From Thecamonas trahens ATCC 50062 (Eukaryota; Apusozoa; Apusomonadida; Apusomonadidae): a DNA stretch of 64,000 nt. Where the stretch lies: positions 145,877 through 209,876 of the forward strand of contig NW_013657678.1 in assembly GCF_000142905.1 (NCBI RefSeq). The letters run 5' to 3'. The stretch's first letter is position 1. Each line of letters opens with the position of its first letter. The notes beneath the pieces are model-generated. The model saw only the letters and a program-made list of their open reading frames with translations. It had not been told where the DNA came from and ran no database searches. Positions 50,001 through 61,500 of this stretch are shown piece by piece. Both the position numbers and the translations under genes were made by a program.

Positions 50001-53000
50001 GTGATTCGGCCGGGATAGAGAGCGGCTCGTCGGCGAATGGATCAACGTCGTCAGCAACCACAGCAATGACCTCAGTCGGTGCCGTAGAGAGAGACTCGCT
50101 GGTAGACTCGTCGTCGTAGGTGTTGTAAACCTCGCCGACATACGCGGCTTGCTCCTCGGCAGCCGGGGTGGCGAGTGTGTCCGTGGCCGTGGCGGCTTCG
50201 CCCTCCGGCTGAGCCGCACCGTAGCTGTAGTACTCGCCGTTGGTGACCGCGCCATCGCCGTAGTTGTAGTATTCGCCGTTGTACGCAGCCTGCTCATCGG
50301 TATCGCCAGTTGTCTGGGTGGCAGCAGCGGATCCTACCTCGCTCGAGCCCACGGCTTGGCCTTCACCTCCGTAGTTGTCGTAGGGCTCGCCATCGTAAGC
50401 AGAGTGCTCGTCGGCGACATGCACAGCGGTGGGAGCCTCAGTCTTGGGTTCTGCCTCGTAAGGCACCTCGCCGACAGCACATGTGTAGGTGGCGTCGGGG
50501 GATGGTGACGCGGCAATATTGGTCTCTACAAAGACATCGGTGCCCGGCGCATCTGCAACCGAGTCCATGGCTGCTGAACCCGAATTGGTAATGGGCTCGT
50601 CCGCGTAGTTGTCAAAGAAGCCGCCCTCGGACTCCACTGGCTCGGTTGCCGGCGAGGCAACAGTAGGCTCGGCCGCGGTGAACGGCTCGGCCGCGGTGAA
50701 CGGCTCGACAGCAGGCTCGTCCGCATAGTTGTCGAAGAAGCCGCCCTCGGACTCCACTGGCTCGGTTGCCGGCGAGGCAACAGCAGGCTCGGTCGCAGTG
50801 AACGGGTCGGCAGCAGGCTCGGCCACGTAGTTGTCGAAGAAGCCGCCCTCGGACTCCACTGGCTCGGTTGCCGGTGAGGCAACAGCAGGCTCGGCCGCGG
50901 TGAACGGCTCGGCCGCGGTGAACGGCTCGACAGCAGGCTCGTCCGCATAGTTGTCGAAGAAGCCGCCCTCGGACTCCACTGGCTCGGTTGCCGGCGAGGC
51001 AACAGTAGGCTCGGCCGCGGTGAACGGCTCGGCCGCGGTGAACGGCTCGACAGCAGGCTCGTCCGCGTAGTTGTCGAAGAAGCCGCCCTCGGACTCCACT
51101 GGCTCGGTTGCCGGCGAGGCAACAGCAGGCTCGGTCGCAGCGAACGGGTCGGCAGCAGGCTCGGCCACGTAGTTGTCGAAGAAGCCGCCCTCGGACTCCA
51201 CTGGCTCGGTTGCCGGTGAGGCAACAGCAGGCTCGGCCGCGGTAAACGGCTCGACGGCAGGCTCCGCCGTGTAGCTGTCAAAGAAGCCGCCCTCGGACTC
51301 CACTGGCTCGGTGCCGGCGAGGCACAGCAGGCTCGGTCGCAGCGAACGGGTCGGCAGCAGGCTCGGCCGCGTAGTTGTCGAAGAAGCCGCCCTCGGACTC
51401 CACTGGCTCGGTTGCCGGTGAGGCAACAGCAGGCTCGGCCGCGGTGAACGGCTCGGCCGCGGTGAACGGCTCGACAGCAGGCTCGGCCGCGTAGTTGTCA
51501 AAGAAGCCGCCCTCGGACTCCACTGGCTCGGTTGCCGGCGAGGCAACAGCAGGCTCGGTCGCAGCGAACGGCTCGGCAGCAGGCTCGGTCGCGTAGTTGT
51601 CAAAGAAGCCGCCCTCGGACTCCACTGGCTCGGTTGCCGGCGAGGCAACAGCAGGCTCGGCCGCGGTGAACGGCTCGGCCGCGGTGAACGGCTCGACAGC
51701 AGGCTCGGCCGCGTAGTTGTCGAAGAAGCCGCCCTCGGACTCCACTGGCTCGGTTGCCGGCGAGGCAACAGCAGGCTCGGCCGCGGTGAACGGCTCGGCC
51801 GCGGTGAACGGCTCGACAGCAGGCTCGGCCGCGTAGTTGTCAAAGAAGCCGCCCTCGGACTCCACTGGCTCGGTTGCCGGCGAGGCAACAGCAGGCTCGG
51901 TCGCAGCGAACGGCTCGGCAGCAGGCTCGGTCGCGTAGTTGTCGAAGAAGCCGCCCTCGGACTCCACTGGCTCGGTTGCCGGCGAGGCAACAGCAGGCTC
52001 GGCCGCGGTGAACGGCTCGGCCGCGGTGAACGNNNNNNNNNNNNNNNNNNNNNNNNNNNNNNNNNNNNNNNNNNNNNNNNNNNNNNNNNNNNNNNNNNNN
52101 NNNNNNNNNNNNNNNNNNNNNNNNNNNNNNNNGCCGCCCTTCCGGACTTCCACTGGCTCGTTGCCGGCGAGGCAACAGCAGGCTCGGCCGCGGTGAACGG
52201 CTCGGCCGCGGTGAACGGCTCGACGGCAGGCTCCGCCGCGTAGTTGTCGAAGAAGCCGCCCTCGGACTCCACTGGCTCGGTTGCCGGCGAGGCAACAGCA
52301 GTCGGCCGCAGGTGAACGGCTCGGCCGCGGTGAACGGCTCGACGGCAGGCTCGTCCGCATAGTTGTCGAAGAAGCCGCCCTTGGACTCCACTGGCTCGGT
52401 TGCCGGCGAGGCAACAGCAGGCTCGGTCGCAGCGAACGGGTCGGCAGCAGGCTCGGCCGCGTAGTTGTCGAAGAAGCCGCCCTCGGACTCCACTGGCTCG
52501 GTTGCCGGCGAGGCAACAGCAGGCTCGGCCGCGGTGAACGGCTCGACGGCAGGCTCGTCCGCATAGTTGTCGAAGAAGCCGCCCTCGGACTCCACTGGCT
52601 CGGTTGCCGGTGAGGCAACAGCAGGCTCGGCCGCGGTGAACGGCTCCACGGCAGGCTCGGTCGCGTAGTTGTCAAAGAAGCCGCCCTCGGACTCCACTGG
52701 CTCGGTCGCCGGCGAGGCAACAGCAGGCTCGGCCGCGGTGAACGGTTCGACAGCAGGCTCCGCCGCGTAGCTGTCGAAGAAGCCACCCTCGGACTCCACT
52801 GGCTCGGTTGCCGGTGGGGCAACAGCAAGCTCGGCCACGGTAAACGGCTCGGCAGCAGGCTCCGCCGCGTAGTTGTCGAAAAAGCCGCCCTCGGACTCCA
52901 CTGGCTCGGTCGCCGGCGAGGCAACAGCAGGCTCGGTGAGTGCCTCCGACGCATAGTTTCCAAAGAAGCCAGTGTCGGACTCCACGACTTCGCTCGCCGG

Positions 53001-53675
53001 TGAGGACTTCACGCTGGCCGTTCCGTATTGATCCAGGAACCCGCCGTGGCCAGCAGCTGCTGCAAACTGGCCCAGGGTCCCACTGCCGGCATCCACGCCG
53101 CCGTCGCCGGGCTCTGCAGTCGGCTCAGCGCCAAACTGCGACAGAAACCCGTCATCGACCTCGTCGTCACCACCAGCATCAACCTCTTTGGCCACCAGCG
53201 ACGCCGTGCTCGCCGAGAACTGCTGGAAGAACCCGCCGTCCGACTCGACAGGCTTGGAGAGAATCTTGGAGAAGAACGAGTTGTCATCACCGCCAGCACC
53301 ACTCCCAGCTGCCGGCGACCCACGCTTAGTCGTCACAAACTGGTCAAACAGCGCTGATGCAGGTCCAGCACTGGCCACGCTCGACACGCTCGAGGCAAGC
53401 GGCGCCGTCCGCTCCGTTCCCGGCGCGCCAAACAGGACGGATGCCGCAGCCGAAGCCTCGATGACTCCGCCGCCAGCAGTACCGATATCCTGCCCTCCGG
53501 CGCCAAACAACGCCTTTGCCGGGAGCTCCGGCTCTGCCGCAGGCACCCGTGTCGGATCGGCCTTTGCCGCCCGGCGTGCGCTGAGGAGGGCCGATGGAGA
53601 CTCGGAGGTCTTTCGCAGCCTCTGGACGACCGGCTCGGGCAGCGGAGGGGTGGGAGGTGGGAGGTGGTCGGACAT
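47002..53675 (-). CDS. SEC16: Sec16, COPII/ER-exit-site scaffold, with large repeats
   Basis: This long gene starts MSDHLPPPTPPLPEPVVQRL and ends at 47002. Its C-terminal half carries the Sec16 central/ACE1 helical solenoid: LLMAGKRKEAAEAATAAG, then YTPSQHVCYLLAGAPIG, then MVLLGADHDGTGARFATPEA followed by IQRTEMFELA, which matches human SEC16A ('MVLIGSDHS...FATNEAIQRTE'). Sec16 organises ER exit sites and binds Sec13, Sec23 and Sar1. A GGFFDNY-type repeat array fills about 50588-52985, and a 15-residue Tyr/Gln/Asp repeat lies at 49268-49672. The frame breaks at 52300-52311 and around 51309-51325, and sequence next to the 100-N gap is also damaged, so the exact length is unknown (about 2,200 residues). 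These faults sit within near-identical repeats and look like assembly errors. Confidence 0.9.
49268..49672. repeat. 45-bp tandem repeat in Sec16 (about nine copies)
   Basis: Each unit encodes a variant of DYYGQAAGYDQAQAD. Copies differ mainly by G/S/E at the fourth residue and Y/H in the second half. The Tyr/Gln/Asp composition is prion-like, as in proteins that form condensates. Confidence 0.9.
50588..52985. repeat. 102/120-bp tandem repeat in Sec16 (20 or more copies, gap inside)
   Basis: Long units encode EPVESEGGFFDNYAAEPAVE followed by PFTAAEPFTAAEPAVASPAT (40 residues); short units of 34 residues have one PF block (EPAADPFAATEPAVASPAT). About 20 GGFFD[NS]Y motifs are visible. Copies are nearly identical in DNA, so recent homogenisation or unequal exchange is likely, and the gap at 52033-52132 probably reflects collapse or misassembly. 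Confidence 0.92.
52033..52132. other. Assembly gap (100 N) inside the Sec16 repeat
   Basis: A conventional 100-N gap; the flanking repeat units have several extra or missing bases compared with the other copies, as expected at contig ends. Confidence 1.
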
Positions 53676-54241
53676 GACTTGTAGAGTTGTGTGGGGTGGG
53701 GAGGTGAAGGGGGTGGCTTCTAAAGATGTGGGGGAGGAGGGGGGAGGAGGGAGGGGGGGGGCGAGGGCGGGGGTAGGGGGGGAGGGGGTGAGTGGGCGCG
53801 GACGAGAGGGAAGGGGAGGTCGCCCACGTCACCGCGAGCAGAGGGGACAGGGACAGGGACAGGGACAATGAACGTGGGAGGGAGGGGGGGGGGGGGGGGG
53901 GCGTACTGTGCGTGCACTCTACCTGTGCAGAGGCGGGGTAAGGAGACGTGTGGTGGTGGCGGGGTAGGCATGGGTGGTAGAGGTGGTAGAGGTGGCAGGC
54001 CTGGCCCTCGACCTCGACCTGTCGTCCGTCTCCCAAGACAGTGGCCGGTGGTGGCAGTGGCGGGTGGCGATGGAAGGCGGGGACTGGTGGCGGCCACACG
54101 ACACAGACCACTTCCACCAGCCACCGACCACCGCCACCCATACCCACCTCCCCCATACCCTCACACTTGCACACACCCCACACTCGCACACACCCCACAC
54201 TCGTTCACTCGCACACTCGCACATACACACGTGTACCAACC
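53676..54241. other. Divergent promoter region, Sec16 / SNF8
   Basis: The region contains a run of 18 G at about 53884-53901 on the plus strand, GA-rich and AC-rich low-complexity sequence, and no supported gene. Confidence 0.45.
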
Positions 54242-55082
54242 ATGCGCCGCAGAGGTGGCATCGGTGGCATCCAGCGCCGCCAGCAGCAGAAGGTACATGC
54301 CCCAGACAGCCTACACCCTACCTCCCCACCACCTCCTCCTCACCCCCCCCCATCCCCCATCCCCCATCCCCCTCCTCATCCTCCTCACTCTCCTCACCCT
54401 CATCCTCGCAGAAACGGTTCGAGGACGTCGGCGCATCGGTGGAGGAGGCCAAGGTGCAGAACGTGCGCGAGCAGCTGGAGGTCTTCCAGTCGTCGCTGGC
54501 CTCATTTGCGGCGCAGTACAAGAGCGACATCAACCGCAACCCGGCCTTCCGTATGCACTTTCAGCGCATGTGCGCAGACATCGGCGTCGACACCCTGCAG
54601 TCGGAAAGTCGTTCTGGTCAAAGCTCCTCGGCCTCGGTGACTTTTACTACGAGCTCGGCGTCCAGATCGTCGACGTCTGCCTCTCCACCCGCGCCGCAAA
54701 CGGCGGCCTCATCCTCATGGACGAGCTCAAGCGCCGTCTTCAGACCCGCCGCGCCGCCACCGCCCAGGAAATCACTGAGGACGACATCGAGCGCGCCATC
54801 AAGAAGCTGCGCGTCCTTGGCAACGGCTACGCCATCCTCAACGTCGGTGCATCCAAGCTCATCCAATCGGTCCCGTGCGAGCTCAACATCGACCACTCCT
54901 CCGTCCTGCTCCTTGCCCAGGACTCGGCCTCGGTCACGCGCTCCTCCATCAAGGATGCCCTCTCCTGGCCCGACCACCGCATCTCTGCCGTCCTCGATCT
55001 ACTTGTCCAGGAGGGCATGGCCTGGGTCGACGAGCAGGGGAAGGAGCCGTCGTACTGGTTCCCTTCGCTCTGGGACGATTGA
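54242..55082 (+). CDS. SNF8: ESCRT-II subunit SNF8/VPS22
   Basis: Exon 1 is 54242-54292 (MRRRGGIGGIQRRQQQK) and exon 2 is 54412-55082; the 119-nt intron has a GTACAT donor and a TCGCAG acceptor, phase 0. The product is 240 residues after restoring one G at 54603-54604. It follows human SNF8: a basic N-terminus MxRRGxGxG, a helix, NPAFRMHFQRMCADIGVD, then after the break GKSFWSKLLGLGDFYYELGV and LSTRAANGGLILMDEL, and winged-helix blocks IKKLRVLGNGYAIL, IQSVPCELNIDHSSVLLLA and GMAWVDEQGKEPSYWFPSLW. ESCRT-II nucleates ESCRT-III on endosomes for multivesicular body sorting. The frame break is in a place where all SNF8 proteins are continuous, so a sequence error is likely. Confidence 0.94.
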
Positions 55083-55517
55083 CGCCACAGATAACCGCTG
55101 GATGCGATCGATCGCTCCCAGAGTGACCCCAGTCTAGTCAGGAAACTACCAGGTGAAGCCAAGCCCAAGCCGTCCGTCCGGGCGCGCGCGTGTGTGTGTC
55201 GCCGCGGAATGAACATCGACGAGCTCAGGCCACATCTGGTGAACTTATTCTGGGTAGTTATCACACATACGTACATGTACATATACACATACACACATGC
55301 TCCGTCGCACTACCACCATCGTGCAGCGAGTAGCAGTGTTGTTTATGTGACATAGTAAGCATGACCCGCCTTTTTTCTTGATCTTTGATTTTCGCACACC
55401 CCGCACGCCACCAACCCCGCTTCCCTCCCGTACATGCGTAACAATGTGGCGATGCTCCGGCAGCGGCTACCTCTCTTTGCCTCCAAGCACCATAAAGCCA
55501 ATATTTGAGCAAGTACT
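55083..55517. other. Convergent intergenic region
   Basis: This lies between the 3' ends of SNF8 and the coiled-coil gene. It is clearly AT-richer than average and holds a TACATGTACATATACACATA-like short repeat at about 55265-55300. No gene or RNA is supported. Confidence 0.4.
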
Positions 55518-57038
55518 TTACTTGTGCAGAACAGTGACTTTCGCTGCCTCGACGGCCTTGGCCGTCGCCCGCCGCAGGTCGGCAACGTCCAGCGCGCGGA
55601 CAAGCCCGACCACGCCAGCCCGGATCTCGTGCAGCGCATCCAGATATTCGGGCTTGACCTCGGACGCGCGCGAAACCCTGAGGGCATGCTCAGTGACTCG
55701 CAGCGCACGCTCGACCTTGGCGCAGCGGATGCGGCTCGGCTCGCGCCCGCCCATGCCACCCTCGGCGTAGTCGGCGTACATCCGCTCCAGGAGCAGGTGC
55801 TTCTCGTGCAGTGCAGCAGAAAGGTCGTTGCGATATGCCTTTGCCGATTGTACAACCGCCTGCGCCTCACACAGCAGCTCACGCAGCCACTCGAGGGCCT
55901 CGACCGGTGATGCAAACTTGGTCGGGAGATCGTCGCGGAACGAGACCTTGTGCCCAGCGGCCGGCACGTGCCAGCCCGCAGACTCGAGGTACGAGACCTT
56001 GGCCTTGACAGCGGCGATGCTCTCGTCGAGCACGGCACCAGCACAAGCCACTTGCTCGTCGTCAGTTCCTGCGGCCATCCGCGACAGCTCGTCGCGCCCG
56101 CCGCTTGTCAACGAGTCAATCGGCGCCGGATTGTACCGCGGGTCCCCTGCCGCGGAGTATACTCCACTGCCTGCTGCCAGCTCGGCCTCGAGCGCCGTCA
56201 ACAGCGACGTCTGCTCCTCGATGACCTGGAGAAGCGAGGCCCGCTCGGAAGCCCAACCTACTGGCGCGTCGACTGCTGGTGGCCGGTCGCTGCCGCCCAC
56301 CGGCGTGGCTAGGGCAGCGTCGGCCTCGGCTGCGGCGAGCGACTCGCGTAGCGCTGCGTTTTGGCTCCGCACTCGGGCCAGCTCTGCGTTCTTGGTCTCA
56401 AGCGCCGCAGCGAGCGCTTCGTGCCCGCTCGTCTCGTCCAGGCTCATGCTGCGGGAGCTGGCGTTCGCGGCAGCAAGTTCGGCCAGCTGCGCCGCCAATC
56501 GCTCGTTCTGGGCCTCAAGCATGCGATGGCGGTTGGCAGCCGCGGTGGCAGCAGTATCGGCTGCCGCCTGTGCATCCAACAGCTGTGCCTCTACCAGCGT
56601 CAGCCGCGCCCGCATGATGTTGCGCTCCTCCTGGGCCAGGATGACTGACCGCTCGGCCTGGGACCGCTCAGCCTCGGACCGCAGGCCTGCGCGGGCCTCT
56701 GCAGCCTCTGCACGCACCTCAATAGAGGCACACATGGCCTGCAGCGCGGTGTACTGCTCCAAAGCTGCGTCCCGCTCAGCAGCCAGCGCGTTCTTCTCCG
56801 CCGCTGCCGCCGACGCCGCCGCCGACGCCGTCGCTCTCGCTGCCGCCAGCTGCGTCTCCAGCTCGGCCACCCGGACCTCCAGCGCCAGCCGCTCGGCGCG
56901 AACGTCAGCAAAGGCAGCCGCGGCAGCCTCGGCCCCGTCCAGTCGTGCTCGCAGACTCTCTCTATCGCCCCGCATGGCGTCCAGCTCCGCCTCGACCTCC
57001 GCCAGGCCCTCCTGCAGCGCAAACGAGTCGTCGTTGTT

Positions 57039-57071
<33 letters not shown>

Positions 57072-57169
57072 CGCCGCCACCGCCGCCGCCGCCGCCACCT
57101 CCTGCTGCCCCCCGCCTACATGAGCGCCAGCCTCTGCCATGCTTGTTTGCACCCGTTCACCACCACCAC

Positions 57170-57201
<32 letters not shown>

Positions 57202-57236
57202 TCTGCGCCAGCTGTGGCGTCGAGTGTGTTCGCCAT
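55518..57236 (-). CDS. Coiled-coil protein, function unknown
   Basis: The 572-residue protein begins MANTLDATAGAEAAAA and has poly-Ala, poly-Gly and an Asn-Asp repeat (NDNDNDNDNNNDD) in its first 90 residues. Residues 95-330 are a long Ala/Glu/Arg-rich coiled coil (for example LETQLAAARATASAAAS). The C-terminal 180 residues look more globular, with ALEWLRELLCEAQAVVQSAK and ALRVTEHALRVSRASEVKPE as helices. There is no motor, kinase or membrane segment. A CTG trinucleotide tract (57175-57200) encodes the poly-Ala near the start. The C-terminal helices could mark a known cytoskeletal family, but I do not recognise one. Confidence 0.72.
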
Positions 57237-57442
57237 CTGCCGCCCCCCGACTCCCAACCGACCAAACGGCTGCCCCACTCCCCCCCTCTCTCCCTGCCCT
57301 CCCCCACACGCTGCACTCATTTGCTTGTCTGCCTCTCCACCCTCCACCCTTTCATTCCGAGCTTATCAATCCTTGCTCCTCTTCCCATCTCGATCGGGCA
57401 CACGCTCCGCGAGTTGGATCGGACGGCGGATGTCAGCTCAGC

Positions 57443-58180
57443 TCAGCTCGACGAAGCAGGCGCAGGCGCAGAGCGGCGCGAGTGGGTCCGTGCCGGCACG
57501 TTGCGGAACTTGGAGAGCTTGAACAGATCGCGGGAAGTGCCCGATGCAGCGGCACGCTTGGTGGCGCCCTGGCGGGCGGAAGCCTCGGCGGCGGCAGCGG
57601 CGCGGAACGACTTGCCTGGCAGCTTGGCAGCGGCCTGGGCGGCGCGGCGGCGCTCGGCCTTGGCGCGCTCGCGCTGCTGATGCTTGGCGAGGTATTCGGC
57701 CTGGCCGGAGTTGGACAGCACATCGGCCATGCCGAACGAGGCCTGGCGGCGGTCCTCGGCGCGGATGGCGTTGCGGACCTTGGTCCGGGCCACGCGCTCC
57801 TTGGGCACCGGGTCAGGCCGCCGCGAGGCAAGCGGCACAAACTTGGCTGCCGGGATGGGCTCAGTGGTGCCCTTGGGCGCCGGCCGCGCCCCGCGGCGGC
57901 CGGGCGATCGATGCTTGGCCGGTGATGCAGCCTGGACGCCCACCGGCGGCGGGTCAGCCTCCCACGTCATGGCCTTGGCCACGCCGCGTTCGTCGGCCTT
58001 GGGCGGGCGCCCGTACCGAAAGTCCTCAGCCGGCAGTGCATGCGTCGAGCTCCGCGCCTGTCCGGTCACATCCTTGTTGAGAAGCACGTTGCTCTTCATC
58101 GACGCCCGCCGCGTCCCGAACCACAGCGCCTCGTCGCTCGCCGCCGCGCTGCGCCGGCTCTCTGTCCTGCGCGCCGACAT
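57443..58180 (-). CDS. CFAP77-like cilia/flagella-associated protein
   Basis: The 245-residue basic protein resembles CFAP77 (DUF4483) in the order of short motifs: NVLLNKDVTGQARSSTHALP then EDFRYGRPP near the N-terminus, like 'NPLIVKPELG...LPGINFNYG'; the central ASFGMADVLSNSGQAEYLA; and the C-terminal LFKLSKFRNVPARTHS, like CFAP77 'LWHMPHFQKVG'. CFAP77 is a microtubule inner protein of ciliary doublets. The start MSARRTESRR is supported by the immediate onset of this composition. It lies between two other minus-strand genes. The match is by motif spacing, not overall identity, so another small axonemal protein is possible. Confidence 0.55.
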   Translation of the reverse strand: MSARRTESRRSAAASDEALWFGTRRASMKSNVLLNKDVTGQARSSTHALPAEDFRYGRPPKADERGVAKAMTWEADPPPVGVQAASPAKHRSPGRRGARPAPKGTTEPIPAAKFVPLASRRPDPVPKERVARTKVRNAIRAEDRRQASFGMADVLSNSGQAEYLAKHQQRERAKAERRRAAQAAAKLPGKSFRAAAAAEASARQGATKRAAASGTSRDLFKLSKFRNVPARTHSRRSAPAPASSS

Positions 58181-58545
58181 CTGCCTCTCTCACTGTCTGC
58201 TCTCTGTCTGCTCTCTGTCTGCTCTCTGTCAACGGCTGAGATGCTCCTACCGACTTTGTGGCACGCTTGGTCGTCTCCTGCTCTCTGTGCTTGCCTCCTT
58301 CCCGTTACCGAGTTGAGTGTGAGTGTGGTCGAAGGGTGGCTGCTCCCGTCTCCCAACGGCCAACGGTCAATGTCGGCCAATGGCGGAATACGGAACACCG
58401 AACGGGATTTTGGCTAGCCCCCCCCCCCCCCCCCGCCAGCCATTTCATGCGACGCCAATTGGCCAGCGCGTGATGGTGGGTGGGTGTGGTCCCTTTGAGG
58501 CGCGCGACAATTACCGCTAGGGGTTTATCCTCTAATCTCGGGGCC
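58181..58545. other. Intergenic region, CFAP77-like / kinesin
   Basis: It contains a CTCTCTGTCTG tandem repeat at about 58187-58230 next to the start of the CFAP77-like gene and a run of 17 C at 58418-58434. No gene is supported. Confidence 0.45.
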
Positions 58546-61500
58546 TCACCGCCGCGGTCGCAACCGCCGCACCATGGGCGTCCGCTCCACAAGCGGCGAG
58601 TCATCAGCTGCAACCTCGACCTTGGCTCCGCGCCCACGCCCACGCCCGCGCCCGCGCCGCGCCTTCTTTGCCGGCGGGGCAAACGGAACCTGATCTTCCT
58701 CCTCCACAAAGTCAAAGACGTCGAACGATGGCTCGCCACTGCCCTTGCCTCTCTGCCCACTCGCCGACGACTCTGCCCACGACGACTCGGACGGTACAAA
58801 CTCGGACGACGACGGCGAGATCATGGACGAGCCGTCGAGCGCGATCGAGGTTGAGCCGTCGAGAATAATTGAGCCTGAGGCGACCGAGATTGGCGAGCCT
58901 GCCGAGGCACCCGAGACGGGCGAGCCTGCCTCGCTGTCGTCCCGCCGCCTCTTGAGAGTAGCCTCGCTTGCTGCGCTGGCGACCGAAACGTTGCTGGTGA
59001 GCATCGAGTTCTCGTCGTTGACAACAGCCTCAGCTTCAGCCTCAACCTCGGCCTCAGCTTCAGCCTCAACCTCGGCCTCAGTCTCGGCCTCAGCTTCAGC
59101 CTCAACCTCGGCCTCAGTCTCGGCCTCAGCTTCAGCCTCAACCTCGGCCTCAGTCTCGGCCTCACACTCGTCGTTGACAGAAACAAGATCGGCGCCACCA
59201 CTGCCGCCTCCACCACTCAAACCCTCGGATGCAAGCATAGCATCCATGGCCTCAACCAACGCGTCCGTCTCCGAGATGCCAACGCTGGCAAACGAACTCG
59301 AGCCGGCGGCAACGCTGGGGCTCAAACTTCCCACATGGCTCAGGTGCGGACTCGATAGCTGCCATCGCCGCCGGCCCGACGGTGTTGCCTCCAGGTCCAT
59401 GAGCGAACCTGATGCAAGCATGGCGTCCATCCGCCCAACCACGTCAGAACCCGGAGTGGCCGGCTTGCGCACCGATGCGATGCGCTCCTCGAGTGACCGG
59501 AGTCGCTTGAGCTCCTCGATGGCCGACGGCGAGAGGAGCTCGGGAACCGCGGAGACCCGGCCAACAATCGGTGACGAGTCGCGGAGCAGAACAAGCTCGC
59601 GCTGGAGCTCAACCGTCTTTCCCATCATGTTGTGTAGCTTGTCGCGAAGTGAAGCTGCGTCGGCAAGCGCCGCCCGCGACCGGTCCTCCTCAGCGGCCAG
59701 CGCCGCCTCCAGCGACTCGATCTTCATCCGAGCGTTGGCCTCAGCCTGCAGCACCTCGTCCTCGATGAGCTCGTTGACCGCCTTGGTCGACGTCGGTGAG
59801 AGCGCGTCGAGCCCGCGACGACCGACAGCCGCAGCCGCAGCAGCTGCAGCCTCGGCAAGCTCGTCCTTCACTGCTGCCAGCTCGTCGGCGAGCCGGTCGC
59901 GGTCGCTCCGCATGTCGTCGAGCAGGCCGCAGGTGTGGTCGAGCTCGCGCCGCAGACGGTCGACTTCAGCCGCTGATGCCCCATGCTGCTTACGGATAGT
60001 TGAACGCCTCATGATCGAGAGCCTGCGGTCGTACTTTTCCTCCTGGATCTCGCCGCGAACTGCGTTCTGCGCCTCGTACGCCGCCTGCATCTCCTGAAGC
60101 CGTGCCGCCATCTCGCGCGAGACTTCGTCGCGAATCTCAGCCTCCATGTGAGCCGCTCGCGCCTCTGACTCGATCAGTTGCATCCGCAGCTCCTGGATCT
60201 CCTCCACTAGGTCGCGGATGTCGGCCAGCTCGGCGCTATCGTCGTCTTGCTCCTCGTCGACTCCGCTCATGCTCGACGAGAGGCAGCTTGCCTCGTGCTC
60301 GTCGTCCGAGTCCGAAACCGAAATTGAGAGCAGCGAGGTGGCAAACTCCGAGTGCGCCATACTCGTGCTTGCTTCTGTTGCTGGCGAAACGCCTCCCGAG
60401 AGCTCGATATTCTCATCGAGGACCTTGGCCAGGACCGGCGAGGCCGCAAACAGCGCGGGCGACTCGAGGCGAGCTTGGGCAATGGCGGCCGCCAGAGCGT
60501 TGGCTTGGGCGACAGCCTTGGCCTTGGCCTGAGCCATGGCAATCATTTCGGCCTTGGCTTTGGCCTTGGCACGGTTGACGACCCGAGTCCGCCCGGTGTC
60601 GATCTTCGACTTGGCGGCGACGGTCGTGATGTCGCGGGCAATGGCCGAGAACTTGAGCACGTGCGCAGTCTCGTCAAAGTGATCTGCCGCCGGCGAGACG
60701 TTGACAAGCATGACCACCTTGCCGTCTTTGCAGTAGTAGTCGCGGAAGAGCCGCGTGAGCTTCGACTCGCGGAACGGGACAACCCGCGGCTTGGCCCGCG
60801 GATGATGCTGGTTCCACCGCAGCGTCTCGAGGCACTTGCCGAGCGTCATCAGCGACGTGTTGATGTTTGACGCTTCCTTCAGCCGCGTACCTGACGCCTG
60901 CGTCTTTGCGTACCTTTCTGAACCGGCCAGATCGATGAACGAGAGGTAGTTGGAGACCAGAAGCTCAGGCTCATCGAGGTACGGCTCGTCGTCGCCGTCG
61001 AGCGGAATTACTTCGAGACGGATGCAGAGGACTGCATGCGACCGCGACGACTCGACGTTGAGCACCGTTGCTGCTGTCTGCCGGTTCGCCTGTCCGGCCG
61101 CGAGCACCGCGGCGGCCTCCTCCCACGAGCAGACTTGGACCTCGCGTGCGGCCTGGGTGCGGAGCATGCCATCACGCGAGGTGCGGAACTTGAGGACCTC
61201 GCGCTTTGGCGGCCGCCCATTGACCGGCTCGGGCATCGGCGCGAGCAGGTCGTACATCAGCTCGCAGTAGATCTCGGTGTAGGTGAGAAAGACCCTGTAC
61301 GAGCAGTTGTCGTTGATCGGGAGCGCCGACCGGTCGGCCACCCGTGGTGCTGCACTCGACCGGGGTCCTTCCTTCCTGCGCTGTGAGCCAAACTCGTGCG
61401 GGACAACGTTGGTCAGGCACTGACGACCGTCGATCGAGTTGAAGATGACGTCGAGCGTCCGCGGGATGATCCCTGCCTCGGCCCTGGATCCCTCCATGGT

